DNA of 64,000 nucleotides. Source: 9FT-COMBO-48-23 sp964400675 (GTDB taxonomy: Bacteria; Chloroflexota; Dehalococcoidia; GIF9; UBA5629). The translations under genes were made by a program, and so were the position numbers. The notes beneath the pieces were generated by a model. It did no database searches, had not been told where the DNA came from, and was given only the letters and a program-made list of their open reading frames with translations. The stretch covers positions 124,001 through 188,000 of the forward strand of contig CAYNVO010000003.1 of assembly GCA_964400675.1 (NCBI GenBank), written 5' to 3'. Each line of letters opens with the position of its first letter. The stretch's first letter is position 1. Shown here one piece after another: positions 43,211-51,167 of the stretch.

Positions 43211-44237
43211 TTTCTTTCACCAACTTGCGTGTTGCTGATTCTATATCCTTTTGAGCTAGGACGGCACTGATAACTGCTGCTGAATTAGCCCCAGCAGCCG
43301 TAACCTCTCCGATATTTTCCTTGTTAATGCCTCCAATAGCAACTATGGGGATAGACACCGCCTTTCTTACCTGACGCAGATGCTCCAACCCGACTACCGT
43401 AGCATTTACTTTGGTGGGTGAGGAAAATATGGAGCCTATAGCAATATAATCTGCTCCTTCGGCTTCTGCTTTCTGTGCTTGGGCCAAAGTTTTCGTTGAG
43501 ATGCCAACAATCTTATCAATCGGCAGTTCGTTTCGTATCACAGATAAAGGAAGGTCTTCTTGACCGACGTGTACTCCGTCTGCCTCAGATGCCAGGGCTA
43601 TATCAAGATAATCATTGATTATAAACAAAATACTGGATTCGAAGCATAAGTCTCTCAATTGTTTAGCTGTAACCAACAACTCGCCTTTGCCATGCTGTTT
43701 ATCGCGTAGCTGAATGACTCTAGCCCCGCCACTTATAGCCTTACTGGCTGCGCCAATAACATCCTTTAGTCCTAATATCTGGGTATCTATAATAACATAT
43801 AGACCAGTTAGCTGTTTTATCCTCTGCCGACGCATTAATCTGGACAATAACTCTTTCTCCAACGTATAGAGATTAAACCGTGCTTGTTCAAAATCGTTTG
43901 AGTGTAATGTTGTATTCAAGTCAGGGAGCTTGGCTAGCTCCTCTACAACCCGTAATGCCTCTTCTACTCTTTTGGCATTAGCTGTGACAAGTGATGGCAA
44001 ATCCTGGCGCTGGCTAAGTTGAGTTCCGAATCCTACATCTGCCTCAGAATCTCTCTCCGAAAGCGTAGCTGCGCCAAATTTACTCAGGCTTTTAACCAGG
44101 TTATGGCGCATCGCTTTCAATTGATGGCTTACATCAGCATCATTAAGTAGAAAGCGAGCGATGTCTTCGAGGAAGCGTAATCCTTCGCCGATGCGATTGC
44201 AGTTGGCATCAAGAATACGCAGCGTCTGGCGAGGCAT
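43182..44237 (-). CDS. thiE: Thiamine-phosphate synthase with N-terminal ThiD2-type domain
   Basis: Two domains. Residues 1-130 match the N-terminal extension seen in cyanobacterial-type enzymes (LRILDANCNRIGEGLRFLED). Residues 140-345 are the ThiE barrel, with YVIIDTQILG, RVIQLRDKQ, FIINDYLDIAL, GVHVGQEDLP, AIGSIFSSPTK and VAIGGINKENI. ThiE joins the thiazole and pyrimidine phosphates to make thiamine phosphate. The gene overlaps fmdB upstream by 29 bases and translin downstream by 29. No other thi gene is here, though a thiamine-binding protein is coded near 5.6 kb. Confidence 0.93.
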   Translation of the reverse strand: MPRQTLRILDANCNRIGEGLRFLEDIARFLLNDADVSHQLKAMRHNLVKSLSKFGAATLSERDSEADVGFGTQLSQRQDLPSLVTANAKRVEEALRVVEELAKLPDLNTTLHSNDFEQARFNLYTLEKELLSRLMRRQRIKQLTGLYVIIDTQILGLKDVIGAASKAISGGARVIQLRDKQHGKGELLVTAKQLRDLCFESSILFIINDYLDIALASEADGVHVGQEDLPLSVIRNELPIDKIVGISTKTLAQAQKAEAEGADYIAIGSIFSSPTKVNATVVGLEHLRQVRKAVSIPIVAIGGINKENIGEVTAAGANSAAVISAVLAQKDIESATRKLVKEIEKKTKSRK

Positions 44238-44580
44238 CTTGCAAATCCTTTACAGATTCAGGCAGCTCACCTTCTCTGGCAGCCTGAATTTTTTGTTGAA
44301 TTTCACCGGGCATTTCCATACCCAGTTCCTTAAATCTCTTTTCCATTCCTCTACCAATATTGCGCGGGTCTTTGTAATAGTCAGCACTTGGGTGCATACT
44401 CGGCTCGCCGCTTTCTTCATGTATAGTTTCGAGTGATTTATGATAGGCAAAAGTGGAAAGAACACGTGAAACATTACGACTGCCGCAGATTGAGCACCTG
44501 GGCTCGAAGGAGGAGGCACTCCTGACTAGAAAGCTGCTTTTTTTACGGCAATCGGGGCAGAAAAATTCATAAACAGGCAT
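44209..44580 (-). CDS. FmdB-family zinc ribbon protein
   Basis: A 123-aa protein. The N-terminal 45 residues are the FmdB ribbon, with CPDC and CSIC pairs starting at MPVYEFFCPDC. The remaining 75 residues are acidic, helical and poorly conserved. FmdB proteins are proposed regulators of formamidase, but their role is unproven. It lies 4 bases after a paralogue and overlaps thiE. Confidence 0.85.
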   Translation of the reverse strand: MPVYEFFCPDCRKKSSFLVRSASSFEPRCSICGSRNVSRVLSTFAYHKSLETIHEESGEPSMHPSADYYKDPRNIGRGMEKRFKELGMEMPGEIQQKIQAAREGELPESVKDLQDASPDAAYS

Positions 44581-44584
44581 AGTA

Positions 44585-44959
44585 TCAGACCAGGTCAGTT
44601 TCTTCGGATAACTCGCTACTACCTGTGCCGGCTAATTCAGCAGGCATTTCTCCCTTTTCCATCCGTTCAATCGTTTCTTCATATTCCGGGGCTACTTCTT
44701 CACCCCGGCTCATTCGCCTGTTCCATTCAGCTAAAGCCTTAGGGTCGTCGGCTAACATCCCCCGGGTCAATTGCGCATCAGAGAGTATATCCTCATAGGT
44801 ATCCTTGTATGTTTTGCTACGCACTGAAAAAGTGGAGAATAGGCGGCGTAAAGTATCGTTACCACATTGCGGGCAAGATGGTGAGGTCTGAGAAAAGGTT
44901 GGCGAATATATCATTACCTTACGTTTGCATTGGCGGCACCAGTATTCGTAAAGTGGCAT
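44585..44959 (-). CDS. FmdB-family zinc ribbon protein (paralogue)
   Basis: A 124-aa paralogue. The CRQC and CPQC pairs lie in the first 40 residues (MPLYEYWCRQC), followed by an acidic tail with a YEETIERMEKGEMP helix that parallels the neighbour. It is the first gene of the operon with fmdB, thiE and translin. The start has AAGGAG about 10 bases upstream. Confidence 0.85.
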   Translation of the reverse strand: MPLYEYWCRQCKRKVMIYSPTFSQTSPSCPQCGNDTLRRLFSTFSVRSKTYKDTYEDILSDAQLTRGMLADDPKALAEWNRRMSRGEEVAPEYEETIERMEKGEMPAELAGTGSSELSEETDLV

Positions 44960-45042
44960 TACACAAAACTCCTTATTCTCCTGAATTTTAACACAACTGG
45001 GAAAAACATAGAAGCTAAAGCGCTATCGCCTAATTAGGCAGA

Positions 45043-45071
45043 TTGACACTTAAGCTCCACTTCATTAAAAT
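45043..45071 (+). promoter_or_regulatory. Promoter of the alaS operon
   Basis: TTGACA (45043-45048) and TAAAAT (45066-45071) are separated by 17 bases. The predicted start of transcription is only about 12 bases before the GTG of alaS, so the leader is very short. Confidence 0.65.
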
Positions 45072-45089
45072 CCATGCAGGTGATAACCA

Positions 45090-47747
45090 GTGAACAGTGA
45101 CCGGATAAGAGAAGCCTTCCTGCAATTTTTCGAGGAAAAGCAACACCAGATTATTCCGAGTTCATCTTTGGTGCCTCATGGTGACCCTACCTTATTGCTT
45201 ACAACTGCAGGTATGGTGCAAATAAAGCCCTATTTCCTGGGAGTGGCTGTCCCGCCAAGCCCGCGCTTAGCCTCATGCCAGAAATGCTTCCGCACCACCG
45301 ACATCAATTCAGTAGGCGATACCAAGCACCTGACTTTCTTTGAGATGCTGGGAAATTTCAGTGTGGGCGACTATTTTAAAAAGGAAGCCATAGCCTGGGC
45401 ATGGGAGTTCGTTACCGAACGCCTAAAGCTCAAGCCTGAAAAACTGTGGGTAACCATCTATTCAGATGATGATGAATCATTTGACTATTGGCGGGGAATT
45501 GGCTTCCCTGAAGAAAGAATTGTACGGCTCGGTGAAGAAGATAATTTCTGGGGACCAGCTGGTGATTCAGGACCCTGCGGGCCATGCAGCGAGATACACT
45601 ACGATTTCGGCAAAGAAACTGGTTGTGGCAAACCTGACTGCGGGCCTGGATGCGACTGTAGCCGCTTTTCTGAAATATGGAACCTGGTCTTTACCCAATA
45701 TAACCAAGCCTCGGGTGGGAAGCGCACACCTCTGCCGAAGCCGAACATCGATACCGGCATGGGACTGGAAAGAGTCGCCGCTGTGATGCAAGGTGTGACT
45801 TCAGTTTATGACACAGACCTCTTCGTCCCTTTGCGAGATAAGATATGCGGATTAACAGGGATAAAGCACGGCAAGGATGAGAATGCCGACCATTCTGTGA
45901 GGATTATAGCCGAGCATAGTCGAGGCATCACTTTCCTGATCGCTGACGGTGTTCTGCCATCTAATGAAGGTAGGGGCTATGTCCTGCGTCGGGTATTGCG
46001 TCGAGTGTGCTTCTTTGGCAGGAAACTGGGTATAAAAGAGCCTTTTCTCAATGAGATAGCACAAACCGTTATTGCCAGAATGGGACACATATACCCTGAA
46101 CTGATGCGAAATCAAAGCCTGATACAGGAAGCAGTTAAGCTGGAGGAGGAGAGATTCACCAGCACCTTGGATGCCGGCATTAATCTTGTCGACAAAGCTG
46201 TTGATGAAGCCTTGAAGCAGGGGAGAAGCGGCATCTCCGGCGAAGAAGCCTTCAGATTCTGGGATACCTATGGCTTTCCCCTGGAGTTGACCACTGAAAT
46301 TGCGCGGGAGAAGGGACTAGCTGTTGACCTTGAAGGCTTTGAGGTCGAAATGGAGAAGCAACGGGAACGGGCCAGGGCTGGTCATAAGTTCGGCAGTGAT
46401 AAGGATGCAGGAAAGGATAAAGCCACGGTAATCTATAAACCTGACCAGACTAATTTTGTAGGTTATGACAAACTTAAGATTAGCTCCAAGGTGAGCTATA
46501 TCCTGGACCAAGAATCTGGACAATCGATAGAATCTGCCCAAGAAGATCAAAAAGTTGCCGTCGTCCTCGAAAAAACGCCTTTCTATGGAGAGAAGGGTGG
46601 ACAGGTGGGTGACACGGGCAAAATAACTGCAGATTCGAGCCAGATAGATGTCACAGATACTATCTGGTCTCCTTATGGCAGTCTGGCTGAAGGAGCTACC
46701 ATTCATCTGGGGCAAGTTGTTAAAGGGAGTATCTCAGTTGGCGATACTGCCAAAGCTGAGGTGGACGTAGGCCGTCGGCTTGATATAGCCCGGAACCACA
46801 CGGCAACACATCTGCTTCAGGCAGCGTTGCGGCAGGTGCTGGGGAGCCACGTTCAGCAGAGGGGCTCTCTGGTACATTCCGAGGGCTTTCGCTTTGACTT
46901 CTCGCACTTAACCAACATAAACAAGCAACAGCTTGATGATATCCAGCACCTTGTAAATCAGCGGATTAGAGATAATTTACCTGTTAAAAGCAAAGTTGCA
47001 CCACATAAACAGGCTGTCGAGGAGGGTGCAATCGCTCTTTTCGAGGAGAAATACGGGGAGACTGTAAGGGTATTAGAAATAGGAGAGCCGCTGATAAGCG
47101 CTGAGCTCTGTGGCGGCACTCATGTCAATTCAACCGGAGAAATAGGACTATTCATCATAACCAGTGAAAGCAGCATCGGCACTGGTCTGCGCCGTATTGA
47201 AGCCATCACCGGTAGAAAAGCTGAAGATTTCCTCCGAGAATGTCTATCAACAGTGTCAACTTTAGCAGAGGAGTTGAAAAGTTCACCCCCAGAAATCTTA
47301 GATAAGGTAAAAGCTCTCACTGCTGAACTAGCTGCGGAACGCAAACGCTCGACCTCATTGGAAAGAGAACTGGCTAAATATACGGTTGCCTCCTTGATTG
47401 ATAAAGCTGAAAAAGTGAACGGAATAACAGTCCTGTCGGCTAAAGTGCTGGCCGCTTCATTGCCAGTTTTGAGAGAGATGGGTGATTTATTGAGAGACCG
47501 ACTGAAGAGCGCAGTGATAGTCCTGGGCACAGTTCAAGATGGTAAACCCGCCTTTGTGGCTATGGTCACCGAGGATTTAATAAATAGGGGACTGCATGCC
47601 GGTGATATTGTCAAACAGGTGGCTGCAATTACCGGTGGTGGTGGCGGTGGCAAGGCAGATGTGGCACAGGCCGGTGGAAAAGATAAAACCAGGTTAGACG
47701 AGGCGCTCGAGATGGTTAAGCAGCTAGTCCAGAAAGTCAGCAGATAG
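45090..47747 (+). CDS. alaS: Alanyl-tRNA synthetase
   Basis: An 885-aa class II synthetase that charges tRNA-Ala. The catalytic core starts IREAFLQFFEEKQHQIIPSS with TTAGMVQIKPYF and RTTDINSVGDTKHLTFFEM. The editing domain zinc site is HTATH and CGGTH. The C-terminal domain ends in GGGGGGKADVAQAGG, normal for AlaS. GTG 45090 gives the usual N-terminus. It heads a plus-strand run through to tgt. Confidence 0.97.
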   Translation: MNSDRIREAFLQFFEEKQHQIIPSSSLVPHGDPTLLLTTAGMVQIKPYFLGVAVPPSPRLASCQKCFRTTDINSVGDTKHLTFFEMLGNFSVGDYFKKEAIAWAWEFVTERLKLKPEKLWVTIYSDDDESFDYWRGIGFPEERIVRLGEEDNFWGPAGDSGPCGPCSEIHYDFGKETGCGKPDCGPGCDCSRFSEIWNLVFTQYNQASGGKRTPLPKPNIDTGMGLERVAAVMQGVTSVYDTDLFVPLRDKICGLTGIKHGKDENADHSVRIIAEHSRGITFLIADGVLPSNEGRGYVLRRVLRRVCFFGRKLGIKEPFLNEIAQTVIARMGHIYPELMRNQSLIQEAVKLEEERFTSTLDAGINLVDKAVDEALKQGRSGISGEEAFRFWDTYGFPLELTTEIAREKGLAVDLEGFEVEMEKQRERARAGHKFGSDKDAGKDKATVIYKPDQTNFVGYDKLKISSKVSYILDQESGQSIESAQEDQKVAVVLEKTPFYGEKGGQVGDTGKITADSSQIDVTDTIWSPYGSLAEGATIHLGQVVKGSISVGDTAKAEVDVGRRLDIARNHTATHLLQAALRQVLGSHVQQRGSLVHSEGFRFDFSHLTNINKQQLDDIQHLVNQRIRDNLPVKSKVAPHKQAVEEGAIALFEEKYGETVRVLEIGEPLISAELCGGTHVNSTGEIGLFIITSESSIGTGLRRIEAITGRKAEDFLRECLSTVSTLAEELKSSPPEILDKVKALTAELAAERKRSTSLERELAKYTVASLIDKAEKVNGITVLSAKVLAASLPVLREMGDLLRDRLKSAVIVLGTVQDGKPAFVAMVTEDLINRGLHAGDIVKQVAAITGGGGGGKADVAQAGGKDKTRLDEALEMVKQLVQKVSR

Positions 47748-47753
47748 TTCAGG

Positions 47754-48176
47754 ATGCGCACATTAGGCTTGGATGTCGGAGACAGAAGAATAGGAGTTGC
47801 CATCAGCGACCCCGATGAGATTTTGGCCAGCCCTCTAGCCACCGTAATCAGAGAAGATGACCAAAAAGCCATGGAGGATATTATTCAGCTGGTTGACCAA
47901 AACGATATAAAGCGAATTGTGGTTGGACTGCCTTACTCTCTGGATGGCAGCGTCGGTTTACAGGCTAACAAGGTGAAGGATTTCGTCAAAAAGTTTTCTA
48001 AAGCAACCAAAGCTAAAATCGAGTTTTGGGACGAGCGATTATCTACCGTGGCTGTGGAGCGCTTGCTGGCAGAGGCTGGTAATAAAAAGGCTAGCAAAAA
48101 GACGGGGCGGGATGCAGCAGCAGCAGCCTTCATCCTGCAGGGATACCTGGATAGCCTGAAGGTCTGCGACCAGTGA
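47754..48176 (+). CDS. ruvX: Holliday junction resolvase-like RNase (YqgF/RuvX)
   Basis: A 140-aa RNase H-fold nuclease involved in pre-16S rRNA processing and possibly in recombination. The catalytic Asp is in LGLDVGDRRIGVA, with VVGLPYSLDGS, DERLST and the C-terminal DAAAAAFILQGYL. The start is ATG 47754, 6 bases after alaS, which is the common alaS-ruvX arrangement. Its stop overlaps the GTG of aroE. Confidence 0.94.
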   Translation: MRTLGLDVGDRRIGVAISDPDEILASPLATVIREDDQKAMEDIIQLVDQNDIKRIVVGLPYSLDGSVGLQANKVKDFVKKFSKATKAKIEFWDERLSTVAVERLLAEAGNKKASKKTGRDAAAAAFILQGYLDSLKVCDQ

Positions 48177-49048
48177 CACAGTTTATCAGTGTTATCGGTT
48201 ATCCACTGAAGCACTCTGTATCTCCCAATTTCCAACAGGCGGCTTTAGATTATTACAAGCTCGACATGCGCTACGAAGCCCGGGAGGTAAAAGCTGAGAA
48301 TTTATCAGATGCGATAAGTCAACTCAGGCAGCCTCAGAATCTGGGGGCTAACATAACCGTACCTTACAAAGAGGCAGTTTTACGTCTTATAGACGAGGTT
48401 GATGCTTTCGCCGGCGTGGCTGGTGCCGTAAATACCATAGTCAATCGTGATGGCAGGCTGGTTGGTTTCAATACCGATGCATCTGGCTTTCTCAAAGCCT
48501 TGCGAGATGACGCCAGATTTGAGCCTAAAAATAAGAGGGGGGTAATTCTCGGTGCCGGTGGAGCCGCCCGTGCCGTGAGCCTGGCCCTCCTGCAGGAAAA
48601 AGTAAGCTCCTTAATCATCATTAACCGTGCCTTCTCCAGAGCTGAAAATTTAGCGGTATCGCTGGCTGAACATGCTGCGAAAAACAAGATGAGCACTGAG
48701 ATAGCCACCATGCCGTGGCAAAGTTCAAAACTTACTGAAGCACTTAAGCACTGCCAGTTGATAGTCAATTGTACCACCCTAGGGATGAAAGGTTCTTCTG
48801 GAGAAGACCAATCACCTCTGGCGTCAGGTCTAGTTCCCAAAGATGCTCTGGTTTACGACTTGGTGTATAATCCTTCAGAGACACCTTTATTGAGAATAGC
48901 TAAAGAAGCTGGGGCTAATACTATTGGCGGCTTGCCTATGCTAGTATATCAAGGGGCTGCCTCCTTCAAAATGTGGACCGGTAGGGAAGCGCCACTTGAC
49001 ATAATGATAAAGGCAGCCAATCAAGCTTTGCTGAAAATAGGGGGTTAA
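48173..49048 (+). CDS. aroE: Shikimate dehydrogenase
   Basis: A 291-aa enzyme that reduces 3-dehydroshikimate with NADPH. The substrate site reads GYPLKHSVSP and NITVPYKE. The cofactor loop is GAGGAARAV, followed by NRAFSRAE for the NADP phosphate. The C-terminus is GLPMLVYQGAASFKMWTG. GTG 48173 overlaps the ruvX stop by 4 bases, so translation is coupled. With aroC and aroKB it forms part of the chorismate pathway; aroF, aroD and aroA are not in this stretch. Confidence 0.95.
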   Translation: MTQFISVIGYPLKHSVSPNFQQAALDYYKLDMRYEAREVKAENLSDAISQLRQPQNLGANITVPYKEAVLRLIDEVDAFAGVAGAVNTIVNRDGRLVGFNTDASGFLKALRDDARFEPKNKRGVILGAGGAARAVSLALLQEKVSSLIIINRAFSRAENLAVSLAEHAAKNKMSTEIATMPWQSSKLTEALKHCQLIVNCTTLGMKGSSGEDQSPLASGLVPKDALVYDLVYNPSETPLLRIAKEAGANTIGGLPMLVYQGAASFKMWTGREAPLDIMIKAANQALLKIGG

Positions 49049-49051
49049 TAG

Positions 49052-49966
49052 ATGAGTAAAGTTACGCTAATCATTTGCATAGTCGCTTTACTGGTCTTGG
49101 GTGCAGTATCGGCTTCTTGCAGCATTGCCGAAAACAAAGTAGCGGTTATCTCACTCAGCGGGCCGGTACAGTCAGCAGAGAGTTCCGGGCTTTTCTTCGG
49201 TGGCAGTGCTATCACCCCGAAGTTTGTTCGAAGTCAGCTGGAACGGGCTAAGAATGACATGGCTGTAAAGGCAATCGTTATTCAAGTAGAAAGCCCCGGT
49301 GGTAGTGCGGCTGCCTCTCAGGAGATTCTGGAAGAGATAGAGAAGGTTGAAAAACCAATTGTGGCTAGCTTTGGAAACCTGGCTGCCTCCGGAGGATATT
49401 ATATCTCGGCAAAAGCCGACAAAATAGTGGCTTTGCCCGCTACTTTGACCGGTAGTATCGGGGTCATCTCTGAAATGCCAAACCTAAAAGGACTGTTTGA
49501 GAAGCTGGGAATAGAGATGGAGGTCTTCACTGCCGGCAAATATAAAGATATGTATGCCGGGATTAGAGAGCTAACTCCAGAAGAAAAGGTGATTATGCAA
49601 GAGATGACCGACCAGCTCTATGACCAGTTCATTCAAGTCGTTGCCGAGGGTAGAAATTTGAGTGAGGATAAAGTCAGAGAATTGGCCACAGGTCAACTTT
49701 ATACTGGGGCACAAGCTAAAGAACTCGGACTGGTTGACGAATTGGGTGGACTGAGTACAGCTATAAACTTAGCCGCCAGTCTGGCTGGCATTGAGAAGCC
49801 AGAAGTGGAATATTATGAGCCTGAAACTTCATCTTTACTTAACGCCTTGCTGGGAATGGGATTGCAGAAGCTGCACAGCTTTATTCAGGTGCAGTCACTG
49901 GGTGCCGAAGCTATTATCCTTCTGGAGACACTGAATAATCCTTACCCGCAGCCGGAGTATCGATAG
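49052..49966 (+). CDS. sppA: Signal peptide peptidase SppA-type serine protease
   Basis: A 304-aa membrane-associated peptidase with a Ser/Lys dyad. The N-terminal hydrophobic segment ends in a lipobox-like SASC, so it may be a lipoprotein. The nucleophile is Ser 113 in NLAASGGYYIS, and the general base is Lys 165 in GKYKDM. TGSIGVIS and YTGAQAKELGLVDELGG are family motifs. It degrades signal peptide remnants. Its place inside an aro gene run is odd functionally but the spacing (3 and 22 bases) is operon-like. Confidence 0.92.
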   Translation: MSKVTLIICIVALLVLGAVSASCSIAENKVAVISLSGPVQSAESSGLFFGGSAITPKFVRSQLERAKNDMAVKAIVIQVESPGGSAAASQEILEEIEKVEKPIVASFGNLAASGGYYISAKADKIVALPATLTGSIGVISEMPNLKGLFEKLGIEMEVFTAGKYKDMYAGIRELTPEEKVIMQEMTDQLYDQFIQVVAEGRNLSEDKVRELATGQLYTGAQAKELGLVDELGGLSTAINLAASLAGIEKPEVEYYEPETSSLLNALLGMGLQKLHSFIQVQSLGAEAIILLETLNNPYPQPEYR

Positions 49967-49988
49967 ACTGATAAAGGAATCAGGAATT

Positions 49989-51167
49989 ATGGGACAGTTT
50001 CATTTTCTTACTGCTGGTGAGTCACATGGCAAAGGGTTGGTGGCAATTATCGAGGGTATGGTAGCTGGCTTACCTGTTAGTGAAGACTACATAGCTCAAG
50101 ACCTTAAGCGGCGACAGGCAGGCTATGGACGCAGTGCCCGCATGCAAATCGAAAAGGACAAAGCTGAAATTATCTCAGGGATACGCCATGGCCTCACCAT
50201 CGGTAGCCCAATAAGCCTGCTAATATGGAATCACGTTTGGGAAGGCTGGCAGGAGATAATGAGCGTTGTCTCTGTCGACAAGGAAATACAGCCGCTAACC
50301 GCACCTCGTCCGGGGCATGCTGACCTGGCTGGAATAATAAAGTATGGCATTGATGATATCCGCCCCATTTTAGAGCGAGCCAGTGCCCGAGAGACGGCAG
50401 CCAGAGTTGCTGTTGGTGCCGTAGCCCGAAAATTCCTCGCAGAATTCGGCGTTACTATCCGTAGCCATACTATAAGCATAGGTAAACACCGGGCTAAACA
50501 ACTCAAGCCGATAGATTGGCAGCGAGTTGAGAAATCACCTGTACGTTGCGCCGACGCTGGGGCAGAAAAAGCAATGACAGCAGCTATAGATGAAGCCAAA
50601 GCTGAAGGGGACACTCTGGGTGGTGTATTCGAGGTAATCGCTGCTGGAGTACCTGTCGGATTGGGCAGCCATGTGCAGTGGGACCTCAGGCTTGACGGTC
50701 AAATTGCCCAGGCGATAATGAGCATACAAGCTGTGAAGGGAGTCGAGATAGGTGCTGGTTTTTCAGCCGCCGGTATCAAAGGCTCCAAGTTCCAAGACAT
50801 AATTGAAGCCAGCCCCAAAAGAGCTACTATGCCCTGGCATCTAGCCACTAACAACGCCGGCGGTACCGAAGGTGGAATAAGCAATGGGCAGCCAATTGTG
50901 GTTCGCGCCGCGGTGAAGCCCATCGCCACGCTTGGCAAGCCGCTGCGGTCAGTAGATCTCCGAACAGGGGAAAAAACCGAGGCTCATTATGAGCGCAGCG
51001 ATACCTGTGTTGTCCCTGCAGCCGGAGTCATCGGCGAAGCAATGCTGGCCATCGTCCTGACAAATGCCATGCTGGCTAAATTTGGCGGTGACCACTTGAA
51101 GGAAACCTTAGCCAACTATAAAAACTATATTAGCTCTGCCTGCTCTCGTAATCGTTATGCCACGTAG
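49989..51167 (+). CDS. aroC: Chorismate synthase
   Basis: A 392-aa FMN-dependent lyase that forms chorismate from EPSP. Seen: the FLTAGESHGKGL start, RRQAGYGRSARM, TAPRPGHADLAG, RASARETAARVA and the NNAGGTEGGISNGQP flavin loop, with ERSDTCVVPAAGVIGEAM near the end. The gene end overlaps the start of aroKB by 11 bases. Length is normal. Confidence 0.96.
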   Translation: MGQFHFLTAGESHGKGLVAIIEGMVAGLPVSEDYIAQDLKRRQAGYGRSARMQIEKDKAEIISGIRHGLTIGSPISLLIWNHVWEGWQEIMSVVSVDKEIQPLTAPRPGHADLAGIIKYGIDDIRPILERASARETAARVAVGAVARKFLAEFGVTIRSHTISIGKHRAKQLKPIDWQRVEKSPVRCADAGAEKAMTAAIDEAKAEGDTLGGVFEVIAAGVPVGLGSHVQWDLRLDGQIAQAIMSIQAVKGVEIGAGFSAAGIKGSKFQDIIEASPKRATMPWHLATNNAGGTEGGISNGQPIVVRAAVKPIATLGKPLRSVDLRTGEKTEAHYERSDTCVVPAAGVIGEAMLAIVLTNAMLAKFGGDHLKETLANYKNYISSACSRNRYAT

